DNA of 64,000 nt from the NCBI GenBank assembly GCA_017303895.1, contig JAFLBF010000015.1:1-64000 (forward strand), in the 5' to 3' direction. The stretch comes from Bacteroidota bacterium. GTDB lineage: Bacteria; Bacteroidota; Bacteroidia; 2-12-FULL-35-15. The notes under the pieces are model-generated. The model was given only the letters and a program-made list of their open reading frames with translations. It searched no databases and was not told the origin of the DNA. This document shows positions 15,825 through 24,485 of this stretch, piece after piece. The translations under genes and the position numbers were made by a program. Positions within the stretch are counted from its first letter, which is position 1; each line of letters begins with the position of its first letter.

Positions 15825-18800
15825 ATGACTAAAAAAATACAGTTTCTATTCGTTGTACTTTTCATTGGTATACTCTCCAAGTCTACTTTTGCTTCACACA
15901 TTGCAGGTGGCGAGATCACCTATAACTGTTTGGGAAACAATCAGTATGAGATCAACCTGAATTTGTTTGTGGATTGTGCCGGTTTTAATCCTGGGGCTAC
16001 ACAAACAGTGAGTTTTACCAGTACTTGTGGAGGGACAGCAACCTTAACGGTAAACGTAACACCTCAGAGTACAAACGGTTTGGAGATCTCTCAGCTTTGT
16101 CAGGCTCAATTGCCACAAAGTACTTGTAGTGGAGGTACCTTGCCGGGGATGTGGGTGTTTAATTATACCGGAATTGTGACATTAGCGCCACCATGTGATA
16201 CATGGACCATGAGCTGGCAGACCTGCTGTAGAAATAATGCTGTTACGAATGTGACTCCAAACAATAGTTATATTGAGGCTACATTGAATAGTGGTACCGC
16301 AGCATGTAATAGTTCACCTTCATTCACTGCTCAACCGATTCCTTATGTTTGTGCGAATCAGCCGGTAAGTTATAGTTATGGTGTAATTGAAAATGACGGT
16401 GATTCATTGTTTTATTCAATTGTTCCTGCATTAGAGAATTCTGGATTGCCTTGTACTTACATTGCACCATACACAGGAACTTCACCAATCCCTGGAATTT
16501 TTATTGATCCTAACACTGGGCTTTTAACATTTACTCCTACCACAATTGGGAATTTCGTAGTAGCAGTTTTGGTTCAGGAGTATGACAGTAACGGGAATTT
16601 AGTAGGTTCAGTGATGCGTGATATTCAGTTCGTTGTACAAAATTGTCCGAATCAAGTTCCTGACCCAACTACAGGAACTATGTTTGGATTTACCGGAAAT
16701 GCGGTGCAAACCGGACCGTATGCACTAGAAATGTGTGCTGGAAATAGCTTTAGCTTTAATGCTACCTATAACGACCCAGATGCTACCAATATTTTAACAT
16801 ACATATCTAACATTCAGTTAGCATTACCAGGTGCTGTGATCACACAAGTGGGTGCTTCAACAAATCCGCTTACCTTAAATATTTCATGGACTGCTCCTGC
16901 AGGAACACAAGGACAAAATTTGACATTTACAATTACAATGCAAGATGGTGCTTGTCCTGTTCAAGGTATTCAGACCTATGTATATAATGTAAATATTTTG
17001 GATGCCACAACAGTGAATCCGGATCTAACTATTTGCGGTTCTCAAACAGCTCAGTTGAATGCCTACGGTGGTAGCATCTTTAACTGGTCGGTAGTTTCCG
17101 GGCCACCAATGACGCCAAGTAATTTTTCATGTAATCCATGCGCCAATCCGGTAGCGAGCCCAAGTGCAACAACGACCTATGCTGTTGTTAGTAATTTAAG
17201 TGGAACATGTGATAACGTGGATACTGTTACAGTATTTGTTGTGCCTGATTTTAGTTACAATGTTACTCAAAGTGGAACAAGTTCTTGTTTGTTGCAACCA
17301 ATTCAATTAGGAATTGCAAACTTGACTCCTACTGCCCCGGGTTACACCTACAATTGGTCGCCTGCTACTTATTTAAGTGATCCAACTATTGCCAATCCGG
17401 TAGCAACTATTACCGCTCCCGGAACTTATAACTATACCGTTACCGTTACCAGTCCACAAGGGTGTATAAAAACAGATAATGTGACTATTTCTGTGATCCC
17501 TGCAGTTTCTCCAACAATTACTGCTACTGCCGATACTTCATTCTGTGCAGGTGGAACAGCTAGTTTGGGTGTTGTTTTTGGAAATGGAGTTCCTGCTGTT
17601 TGTGGACCGAGTGCAACCGGTGGTTGTGCGGTATCTGTTCCTATTATCGTTGGAACAGGAACACTTGCAACCAATGCTTATCCTACACCATTTACCGGAT
17701 TTTGGAATAATGGTCGTATTCAAATGTTGTTCACTGCAGCTGAGTTAAATGCCTTAGGATTTGTTGGTGGTAAAATTACATCTATCGCCCTTGATGTAGC
17801 TCAAAAAGCAAGTACTCAGCCTTACAGTAATTTTACGATCAAAATAGGTTGTACGAATTTAAGCTCTCTTCCTACTACTGCATTCCAGGCTGTGGGAACA
17901 ACGGTTTTCGGTCCTACTGCCGTTACAACTACATTGGGGATCAATACCTATAATTTGACCACTGTTTATGAGTGGGATGGGATCTCTAATCTGATCGTAG
18001 AGATGTGTTATAACAATACCAGCTGGACACAAAATGATATTTTAAATAAAACTACCACTACGTTTGCCTCGGTTGTGAATGATTACGAGGATCCTTCTCC
18101 CGGTTGCGGACTTCCTTTGCCGGATGCATTTGTATCTCAGTTTGAACGTCCGAATGTTCGTTTTGGAACTTGTGCTGTAGCTGCGAATCCTGCAAACTAT
18201 AGTTATGCATGGACACCATCCAGCGGTAATATTGCGAATGCAACTGCACAAAATACAACTGCTCAACCAATGACGACCACAACGTTTACTGTTACAGTAA
18301 CCGATATTGCAGGAGGTTGTTCTTCAACAGATAGTGTACAAGTGGATGTGATCAATATTAATGCGTTAACCGTGACACCTGCAGGACCTTTCTGTGTAAA
18401 TGGTGGAACACAACAGTTAGCTGTAAATGTACCAATGAGCTCAGGCGCTTGGAGTGGTCCGGGTGTAAATGCATCAACGGGTGTTTTTGATCCTGCTACA
18501 GCCGGAAACGGAACTCATCAAATTATTTTTGCGGTAAATGGTGCTTGTGGTGTAGGTGCTGATACGATCAGTATTGTGGTAACGCCTCAACCTGACGCAA
18601 CCATTACTCCTGTTCCTAATCAATGCTCTACCGGTGCAGCCATTACTCTAACTGCTGCTACAGCAGGTGGTACATGGAGCGGTCCGGGAATCACAAATGC
18701 TACAGCCGGAACATTTGATCCTGCAACAGCTGGTGTAGGTACGCATACCATTACATACAATATCACCACTCCTTGTACAGCACAGGATACGGTATTAATC

Positions 18801-19820
18801 GTAGTTACGAATCAGTTAAATGCTACCATTACACACGTTGGTCCTTTCTGTACAACTGCCTCTGCTGTTACTCTTGCGGCTGTGAGTCCGGGTGGAACTT
18901 GGAGTGGAACAGGTATTACCAATCCATCAACAGGAGTGTTTGATCCGGCAACTGCTGGTCCTGGTCAGCATGTGGTTACATATACCATCACTGGCTTGTG
19001 TGGTAATGTGGATACAGATACGATCATTGTGATCGCTTCGCCTGTTATTTCATTTACATCAGATACAACAGAAGGTTGTGAGCCAACCACCATCAATTTT
19101 GTTTCTACAGTGAATCAACCGGGTGGAACTTGTGCTTGGACCTTTGGTACAGGTGCAACATCTTCTACTTGCAATCCATCTTTTGAGTACACAACGGCTG
19201 GTTCGTACGATGTAAGCTTTTCTTATACCAACACGATCGGATGCTCTAGTTCAGTAACTCAAACCGGATACATCACGATTCACTCTCAACCGGAAGCACA
19301 TTATTCAGCTTCTCCGCAGCCAACAACGATCATTGACCCTACAGTTCATTTTAGTGATCTTTCAACCGGTGTGATCGATTCATGGTTATGGACTTTCGAT
19401 AATTTAGGAACTTCTACTATTCAAAATCCAACGTATGTATTCCCTGATACAGGTTATTACTTAGTTGAGTTGATCGTTACCAACACCAATGGTTGTGCGG
19501 ATACAACAGCCGGCTGGATAGGAATTGATCCGGTTCAGGTGTTCTATGCTCCAAATGCATTTACTCCAAACGGTAATGGAAAAAATGATGTGTTCCGTGT
19601 ATATGGATATGGTATCGAACTATCAACATTTGAAATGAGAATATTCAACCGTTGGGGTGAGCAAGTATTTAAAACCAATGATTATTTCGAAGGCTGGAAT
19701 GGTGCTTATAACAACATAGGTGATCTGGTTCAGCAGGAAGTATATGTTTGGAGGGTAACGTTCAAAGATTTCAAAGGAAATAATAAAGAATATATTGGTC
19801 ATGTGACCATCGTTAAATAA
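15825..19820 (+). CDS. Giant secreted PKD-repeat protein with T9SS type B (gliding-associated) tail
   Basis: 1331 residues. Signal peptide 1-23 (STFASHIAGGEI follows). The N-terminal 380 residues hold cadherin-like beta domains with many Cys. Residues 605-780 form a domain also found in the PNGase F-like protein at 44946-48374 (FNWDGTSNLLIE-like core). Residues about 848-1075 carry three tandem WSG-type repeats, then two PKD-like domains (about 1080-1240). The tail FYAPNAFTPNGNGKNDVF...FNRWGEQVF...GWNG is the CHU_C/gliding-motility-associated type B sorting signal. It is therefore exported by T9SS and probably surface-bound; an adhesin role is inferred. Monocistronic, with a strong terminator. 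Confidence 0.9.
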   Translation: MTKKIQFLFVVLFIGILSKSTFASHIAGGEITYNCLGNNQYEINLNLFVDCAGFNPGATQTVSFTSTCGGTATLTVNVTPQSTNGLEISQLCQAQLPQSTCSGGTLPGMWVFNYTGIVTLAPPCDTWTMSWQTCCRNNAVTNVTPNNSYIEATLNSGTAACNSSPSFTAQPIPYVCANQPVSYSYGVIENDGDSLFYSIVPALENSGLPCTYIAPYTGTSPIPGIFIDPNTGLLTFTPTTIGNFVVAVLVQEYDSNGNLVGSVMRDIQFVVQNCPNQVPDPTTGTMFGFTGNAVQTGPYALEMCAGNSFSFNATYNDPDATNILTYISNIQLALPGAVITQVGASTNPLTLNISWTAPAGTQGQNLTFTITMQDGACPVQGIQTYVYNVNILDATTVNPDLTICGSQTAQLNAYGGSIFNWSVVSGPPMTPSNFSCNPCANPVASPSATTTYAVVSNLSGTCDNVDTVTVFVVPDFSYNVTQSGTSSCLLQPIQLGIANLTPTAPGYTYNWSPATYLSDPTIANPVATITAPGTYNYTVTVTSPQGCIKTDNVTISVIPAVSPTITATADTSFCAGGTASLGVVFGNGVPAVCGPSATGGCAVSVPIIVGTGTLATNAYPTPFTGFWNNGRIQMLFTAAELNALGFVGGKITSIALDVAQKASTQPYSNFTIKIGCTNLSSLPTTAFQAVGTTVFGPTAVTTTLGINTYNLTTVYEWDGISNLIVEMCYNNTSWTQNDILNKTTTTFASVVNDYEDPSPGCGLPLPDAFVSQFERPNVRFGTCAVAANPANYSYAWTPSSGNIANATAQNTTAQPMTTTTFTVTVTDIAGGCSSTDSVQVDVININALTVTPAGPFCVNGGTQQLAVNVPMSSGAWSGPGVNASTGVFDPATAGNGTHQIIFAVNGACGVGADTISIVVTPQPDATITPVPNQCSTGAAITLTAATAGGTWSGPGITNATAGTFDPATAGVGTHTITYNITTPCTAQDTVLIVVTNQLNATITHVGPFCTTASAVTLAAVSPGGTWSGTGITNPSTGVFDPATAGPGQHVVTYTITGLCGNVDTDTIIVIASPVISFTSDTTEGCEPTTINFVSTVNQPGGTCAWTFGTGATSSTCNPSFEYTTAGSYDVSFSYTNTIGCSSSVTQTGYITIHSQPEAHYSASPQPTTIIDPTVHFSDLSTGVIDSWLWTFDNLGTSTIQNPTYVFPDTGYYLVELIVTNTNGCADTTAGWIGIDPVQVFYAPNAFTPNGNGKNDVFRVYGYGIELSTFEMRIFNRWGEQVFKTNDYFEGWNGAYNNIGDLVQQEVYVWRVTFKDFKGNNKEYIGHVTIVK
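18369..19047 (+). repeat. Three tandem protein-level repeats inside the T9SS adhesin
   Basis: Three units of about 75 codons share the pattern GP-FC...GG-WSG-GI-N-TGVFDPATAG-G-H-I-Y followed by a C-x-D strand. The DNA has diverged, so this is an old duplication rather than an unstable repeat. Confidence 0.8.
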
Positions 19821-19830
19821 AACTTCATTA

Positions 19831-19857
19831 AACGCCTCCATCCGGAGGCGTTTTTTT
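19831..19857 (+). terminator. Strong terminator
   Basis: AACGCCTCC (19831-19839) pairs with GGAGGCGTT (19844-19852), loop ATCC, then a T-run to 19857. It separates the two T9SS protein genes. Confidence 0.9.
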
Positions 19858-19862
19858 AATTT

Positions 19863-21938
19863 ATGAAAAATACGATCTTCTCAAGTTTGTTGTTTCTGTC
19901 AACAACAATCTTTGCACAAACATTTAACGGCACAACTGGTAATATTACCGATGATGGTCAGGTAAATGATTTTAATTTAACGGTTTCCGGACTGAGCCCG
20001 TCAGCTATAAATACGAGTCATGGTTTGATAAATGTTTGTTTGGATATTTCACATACGTATGACTCCGATTTGAATGTTCATTTGGTAGCTCCTGATGGAA
20101 CCGAGATCAATTTGTTTTCAGGAATAGGTGGAGGTGATGATGATTTTACGAATACCTGTTTAAGTCAATCTTCTTCCACACCAATAGGAACGGCAAGTGC
20201 GCCATTTACAGGAACTTTCAAACCTCAGGAAACGCTTGGGAATACGAATAATGGACAGAATGGAAATGGAGTCTGGAAATTAAGGATCGTTGATACCTAT
20301 CCTGCAGATGCGGGGGTGTTGAACAGTTGGAGCATAACATTCGGATCCGGTGCTATTGGACCATTTGTTTTTACGCAATCCAATTTGCCAATTGTAATCA
20401 TCAATACCGGAGGGACTCCCATTCCGGACGAGCCCAAGATCAATGGTACGATGGGCATTATTTATAACGGACCTGGTATGATGAATCATGTGACGGATCC
20501 TGCTAATAACTACAATGGAAATATTGGAATTGAAAAGCGTGGCGCTTACTCTCAATCACTTCCTCAAAAACCTTATGCGATTGAAACGCGTGATGCTTCT
20601 AATCTTGAATTGGATGTACCATTGTTGGGAATGCCTGCTGAGCACGATTGGTGCCTCATCGCAAATTATAACGATAAGGTGTTCATGCGCAATACTCTTG
20701 CTTATAAACTATTCGATGAGATGGGGCATTATGCTACTCGCAGTCAATATTGTGAAGTGGTTGTGAATGGTAGCTACCAGGGAGTTTATATGTTAATGGA
20801 AAGTATAAAGCGTGATAATAACAGAGTGGATATTGCTAAGTTGGATACCATGGAGAATACCGGTATCGATCTGACAGGTGGTTATATTTTAAAAAATGAT
20901 TATTGGGATGCGAGCAATAGTTGGTTGTTGAATTATCATCCGATCGATCATCCTACATTTAATGTTCATCTGGTGTACGATTATCCTAAGCCGGATAATA
21001 TTACCATACAACAGAAAAATTACATTCAAACTTTTGTAAATGATCTTGAAACAGCATTGTATAGCACTAACTATACAGATACAGCAAATGGCTACAGAAA
21101 ATACATGAGTATCACTTCGTTTGTGGATTACCTGATCGTAAATGAGCTGGCAAGAAATAATGATGGTTTTAAAAAAAGCTCTTATTTTCATAAGGATAAG
21201 GATAAACTTACAGGGATCTCTAAATTGAAAGCGGGCCCTGTTTGGGATTTTGACTGGGCATGGAAAAATATTAATGAATGCTCCATCTTTGCAGCAACAG
21301 ATGGTTCGGGCTGGGCACATCATATTAATGATTGTAATCCGGATGTGAACTCCTCGGGTTGGTATGTGCGTATGATGCAGGATACTTCTTTTCAAAACAC
21401 TTTGCGTTGCAGATGGGAATATTTCAGGACGAATATTTTAAGTGAAAATTATTTGTTCAATTATATTGATTCTATTGCTTTGTATCTTGATTCGGCACAA
21501 TACAGACATTTTGATAAATGGGGTAACTTAGGCGTAAGCACCGGAACACCGGAAGTCGATGCCGATCCGGCTACATTTGCCGGTCAAATAACAAAGTTCA
21601 AGAATTGGATCAGTTTACGTTTGGCATGGTTGGATGCCAATATTCCCGGCAATGCCATCAATTGTAATATTACTTCCATAAATGAGGTGGAGAGCAATGA
21701 ACAACTATTTGTTTATCCTAATCCTGTAAAAGATGTGTTGTATTTTTCTAACACTAGTAATTCAGTTATAGATCGCATAGATATACTGGATGTTACAGGT
21801 AAATTGATCAGCTCTCAGCAACTTGCCAATGGTGAATCAAGTATGGATATTTCATCGCTTGCCAATGGTTTTTATTTCTGTCAATTCAGATCCGGTAACA
21901 AAATACTTCATCAGCAAAAAGTGGTGGTGATGCATTAA
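19863..21938 (+). CDS. CotH-kinase-like protein with P domain and T9SS type A tail
   Basis: 691 residues. Signal peptide 1-18. Residues about 30-160 match a proprotein-convertase P/Homo B domain (DISHTYDSDLNVHLVAPDG, GVWKLRIVDTYPADAGVLNSW). Residues about 175-590 are CotH-like, with EHDWCLIANYNDKVFMRN, GVYMLMESIKRD and the catalytic-loop-like GPVWDFDWAW. CotH proteins are atypical protein kinases. The last ~80 residues (YPNPVKDVLYF...DVTGKLISS...) are a T9SS type A sorting domain. Together this suggests an extracellular kinase-fold protein; its substrate is unknown. It follows the previous gene by 42 bases but a strong terminator intervenes. Confidence 0.88.
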   Translation: MKNTIFSSLLFLSTTIFAQTFNGTTGNITDDGQVNDFNLTVSGLSPSAINTSHGLINVCLDISHTYDSDLNVHLVAPDGTEINLFSGIGGGDDDFTNTCLSQSSSTPIGTASAPFTGTFKPQETLGNTNNGQNGNGVWKLRIVDTYPADAGVLNSWSITFGSGAIGPFVFTQSNLPIVIINTGGTPIPDEPKINGTMGIIYNGPGMMNHVTDPANNYNGNIGIEKRGAYSQSLPQKPYAIETRDASNLELDVPLLGMPAEHDWCLIANYNDKVFMRNTLAYKLFDEMGHYATRSQYCEVVVNGSYQGVYMLMESIKRDNNRVDIAKLDTMENTGIDLTGGYILKNDYWDASNSWLLNYHPIDHPTFNVHLVYDYPKPDNITIQQKNYIQTFVNDLETALYSTNYTDTANGYRKYMSITSFVDYLIVNELARNNDGFKKSSYFHKDKDKLTGISKLKAGPVWDFDWAWKNINECSIFAATDGSGWAHHINDCNPDVNSSGWYVRMMQDTSFQNTLRCRWEYFRTNILSENYLFNYIDSIALYLDSAQYRHFDKWGNLGVSTGTPEVDADPATFAGQITKFKNWISLRLAWLDANIPGNAINCNITSINEVESNEQLFVYPNPVKDVLYFSNTSNSVIDRIDILDVTGKLISSQQLANGESSMDISSLANGFYFCQFRSGNKILHQQKVVVMH

Positions 21939-21940
21939 TA

Positions 21941-21970
21941 AAAAAGGCGCTCAACATGAGCGCCTTTTTT
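21941..21970. terminator. Bidirectional terminator between cotH-like gene and pheT
   Basis: GGCGCTCA (21946-21953) pairs with TGAGCGCC (21957-21964), loop ACA, A-run before and T-run after. Convergent genes share it. Confidence 0.9.
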
Positions 21971-21989
21971 ATTAATAAGTATTACAAGA

Positions 21990-24437
21990 TTATGATCTGA
22001 TCTCTGCACCTACTTTTTCCTGATAGGTTTTGATCAGTTTCTCCATGATCTTTTCAATCTGTTTGTCGGTTAGTGTTGCATTTTCATCCAACAAGGTAAA
22101 GCTCAATGCGTAGGATTTTTTTCCTTCCGGAAGTTTATCTCCTTCGTACACATCAAACAAGTTCACATTTTTCAATAAGCCTTTTTCAGCCTGAAATGCT
22201 AACTGTTCCAATTGGTCGAATTTTACCGATCGGTCGATCAACATCGCCAGATCTCTGCGTACTTCAGGGAACTTAGGCACTTCCGTGTACATCAATGCTT
22301 TGTTCTTTTTGATGGCTTCAATAACAAGATCCCAGTTGAAATCAGCGAAGAATACTTCCTGTTTGATATCCATTGTTTTTAATACCGGTTTTGCAATGCT
22401 ACCAAATGTTACCAATGTTCTTTTGTTCCAGGTGTAACTTAACCCTTGCACAAACTCTTCAGTGGTTGTATCGTTTAATTTTGCATCAATTCCTAAACGA
22501 TCAATGATCGCTTTTACATATCCTTTTAATGTATAGAAATTTACATTCTCTGCTTTTGCATTCCAGCTTTCTTCTTTTTTCTTTCCGGTAATGAATAAAG
22601 CCAAATGTTTTGTTTCTATGTATTTGTTGCCTTGTTCGCCTTTAACAGCCAAATATGTTTTGCCAAATTCATATAATTTCAGATCCGCATTCTTCCTGTT
22701 CTGGTTGTAGGCAATGCTTTCCAATCCACTGAATAAAAGTGTCTGACGCAATACGTTCAAGTCGCTGCTCAATGGATTCAACATTTTTACATTCTGCTCG
22801 GCATTGATCGATTTTAAGCGGGAAGAGTAATCTTCTTTTGTTAATGATAAACACATCGTTTCATTGAAGCCATTGTTTGTCAATAGTTCAGAAACAATGT
22901 TTTGTATCTTTTCTTTATCCGGTTTTTCAGCAAATGATAAAGAAGAGTTCAAAGCAGTTGGGATCTCAATATTGTTGTATCCATAGATACGTAACACTTC
23001 TTCGATCACATCCTGCTCACGTGTAACATCCACTTTGAATGGAGGTATCGAAAGTAATAAAGCATCATTGCTTTCGCTTTCGATCTTTATCTCAAGTGAT
23101 GTTAAAATATTTTTGATCAATTCTTTATCCAGTTTCTTCCCGATAAGGCTGTTGCATTTTTCGAATGAGAACGGCACTTTGAAATTCTCAACAGGAGCAG
23201 GGTAGAGGTCAACGATCTCGGAGCTGATGCTTCCTCCGGCAATTTCTTTGATCAATAATGCAGCACGTTTTAAGGCAAATACTGTTATGTTTGGATCAGT
23301 ACCACGCTCAAAACGGAAAGAAGCATCGGTCTTTAAACCATGACGCTTGGATGATTTACGGATAGAGGTTGAATTGAAATACGCACTTTCCAAAAAGATA
23401 TTTGTTGTACTTTCAGAAACACCCGATTCAATTCCACCAAATACACCTGCTATGCACATCCCTCCATTGGTGTCGCAGATCATCAGATCTTCTGATGATA
23501 ATTCACGCTCCACATCATCCAATGTTTTGAATTTACTTTTTTCAGCAAGTGTTTTTACGATCACTTTCTTGCCTTTGATCTTGTCGGCATCAAATGCATG
23601 TAGCGGTTGTCCTAATTCATGCAACACATAATTGGTGATGTCAACAATGTTGTTGATCGGACGCAAACCGATGGCTAATAATTTATTCTTTAACCAGTCA
23701 GGTGAATCGGCTACTTTTACGTTGCTAATGGAAACACCTGAATAACGAGGGCATGCAGCGCTGTTCTCAACAGAAACTTCTAATGTAAGATCCGTATTAT
23801 CTGTTTTGAATTTGCGAACGTCCGGCAATTGTAATTCTACTTTGTTTTCAGGGTGTAGAGTGTTCAATACAGCAACTAGGTCGCGTGCAACACCTACATG
23901 TGACGCAGCATCGGCTCTGTTCGGTGTTAAGCCGATCTCGAACATAAAATCTTCTTCAATATTGAAATATTCTTTTGCAGGTGTTCCTATTTTTGCTTCC
24001 GCATTCAACACCATGATGCCTGCATGTGATTGTCCTAATCCGATCTCGTCTTCGGCACATAACATTCCTTCGGATACAGCACCACGGATCTTTGATTTTT
24101 TTATTTCAAATGGTTCGCCTGTACTTGGATATAATTTAGCACCAATGGTTGCGACTACCACTTTTTGTCCTGCAGCCACATTCGGAGCACCGCAAACAAT
24201 GTTTAGCAACTCTCCTGTGCCAATGTCCACAGTTGTTAAGCTTAGTTTGTCTGCATCAGGATGTTTTTCTTTGGTCTTTACTTCACCGATCACCATGCCT
24301 TGCAAACCGCCTTTTACAGTTTCTACTTTTTCTATGCTTTCTACTTCCAGTCCGCAACCTGTTAATAGTTTACCCATTTCTTCGGGTGCAAGATCTGTTT
24401 GTACGTACTGTTTTAACCAGTTATATGAAATTTTCAT
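21990..24437 (-). CDS. pheT: Phenylalanine--tRNA ligase beta subunit
   Basis: 815 residues, the usual bacterial length. Domains in order: N-terminal and tRNA-binding EMAP-like domain (about 40-150, VIGEVKTKEKHPDADKLSLTTVDIG), B3/B4 editing domain (about 210-375), B5 domain (about 400-475), catalytic-like core (about 480-700), and C-terminal FDX-ACB anticodon-binding domain (about 720-815, FPEVRRDLAMLID). It pairs with PheS, which is not in the window. Single gene with a TATTTTTG promoter 20 bases before the ATG and a shared terminator. Confidence 0.98.
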   Translation of the reverse strand: MKISYNWLKQYVQTDLAPEEMGKLLTGCGLEVESIEKVETVKGGLQGMVIGEVKTKEKHPDADKLSLTTVDIGTGELLNIVCGAPNVAAGQKVVVATIGAKLYPSTGEPFEIKKSKIRGAVSEGMLCAEDEIGLGQSHAGIMVLNAEAKIGTPAKEYFNIEEDFMFEIGLTPNRADAASHVGVARDLVAVLNTLHPENKVELQLPDVRKFKTDNTDLTLEVSVENSAACPRYSGVSISNVKVADSPDWLKNKLLAIGLRPINNIVDITNYVLHELGQPLHAFDADKIKGKKVIVKTLAEKSKFKTLDDVERELSSEDLMICDTNGGMCIAGVFGGIESGVSESTTNIFLESAYFNSTSIRKSSKRHGLKTDASFRFERGTDPNITVFALKRAALLIKEIAGGSISSEIVDLYPAPVENFKVPFSFEKCNSLIGKKLDKELIKNILTSLEIKIESESNDALLLSIPPFKVDVTREQDVIEEVLRIYGYNNIEIPTALNSSLSFAEKPDKEKIQNIVSELLTNNGFNETMCLSLTKEDYSSRLKSINAEQNVKMLNPLSSDLNVLRQTLLFSGLESIAYNQNRKNADLKLYEFGKTYLAVKGEQGNKYIETKHLALFITGKKKEESWNAKAENVNFYTLKGYVKAIIDRLGIDAKLNDTTTEEFVQGLSYTWNKRTLVTFGSIAKPVLKTMDIKQEVFFADFNWDLVIEAIKKNKALMYTEVPKFPEVRRDLAMLIDRSVKFDQLEQLAFQAEKGLLKNVNLFDVYEGDKLPEGKKSYALSFTLLDENATLTDKQIEKIMEKLIKTYQEKVGAEIRS

Positions 24438-24456
24438 TGTCTTAAAAATTGAGTAG

Positions 24457-24464
24457 CAAAAATA
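24457..24464 (-). promoter_or_regulatory. pheT promoter -7 box
   Basis: Minus-strand TATTTTTG, 20 bases upstream of the ATG. No leader peptide or T-box-like structure fits in the short leader. Confidence 0.6.
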
Positions 24465-24485
24465 AGAAATAAATCCTGTTGTTGC

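Noticed and set aside
23806-24456. 216-residue open frame opposite pheT
   Set aside because: Antisense to a certain pheT coding region, with shadow-type composition (Ser/Pro/Thr-rich) and no motif; the same applies to long antisense frames in bshA (48810-49418) and the lipid kinase region (50444-51043).
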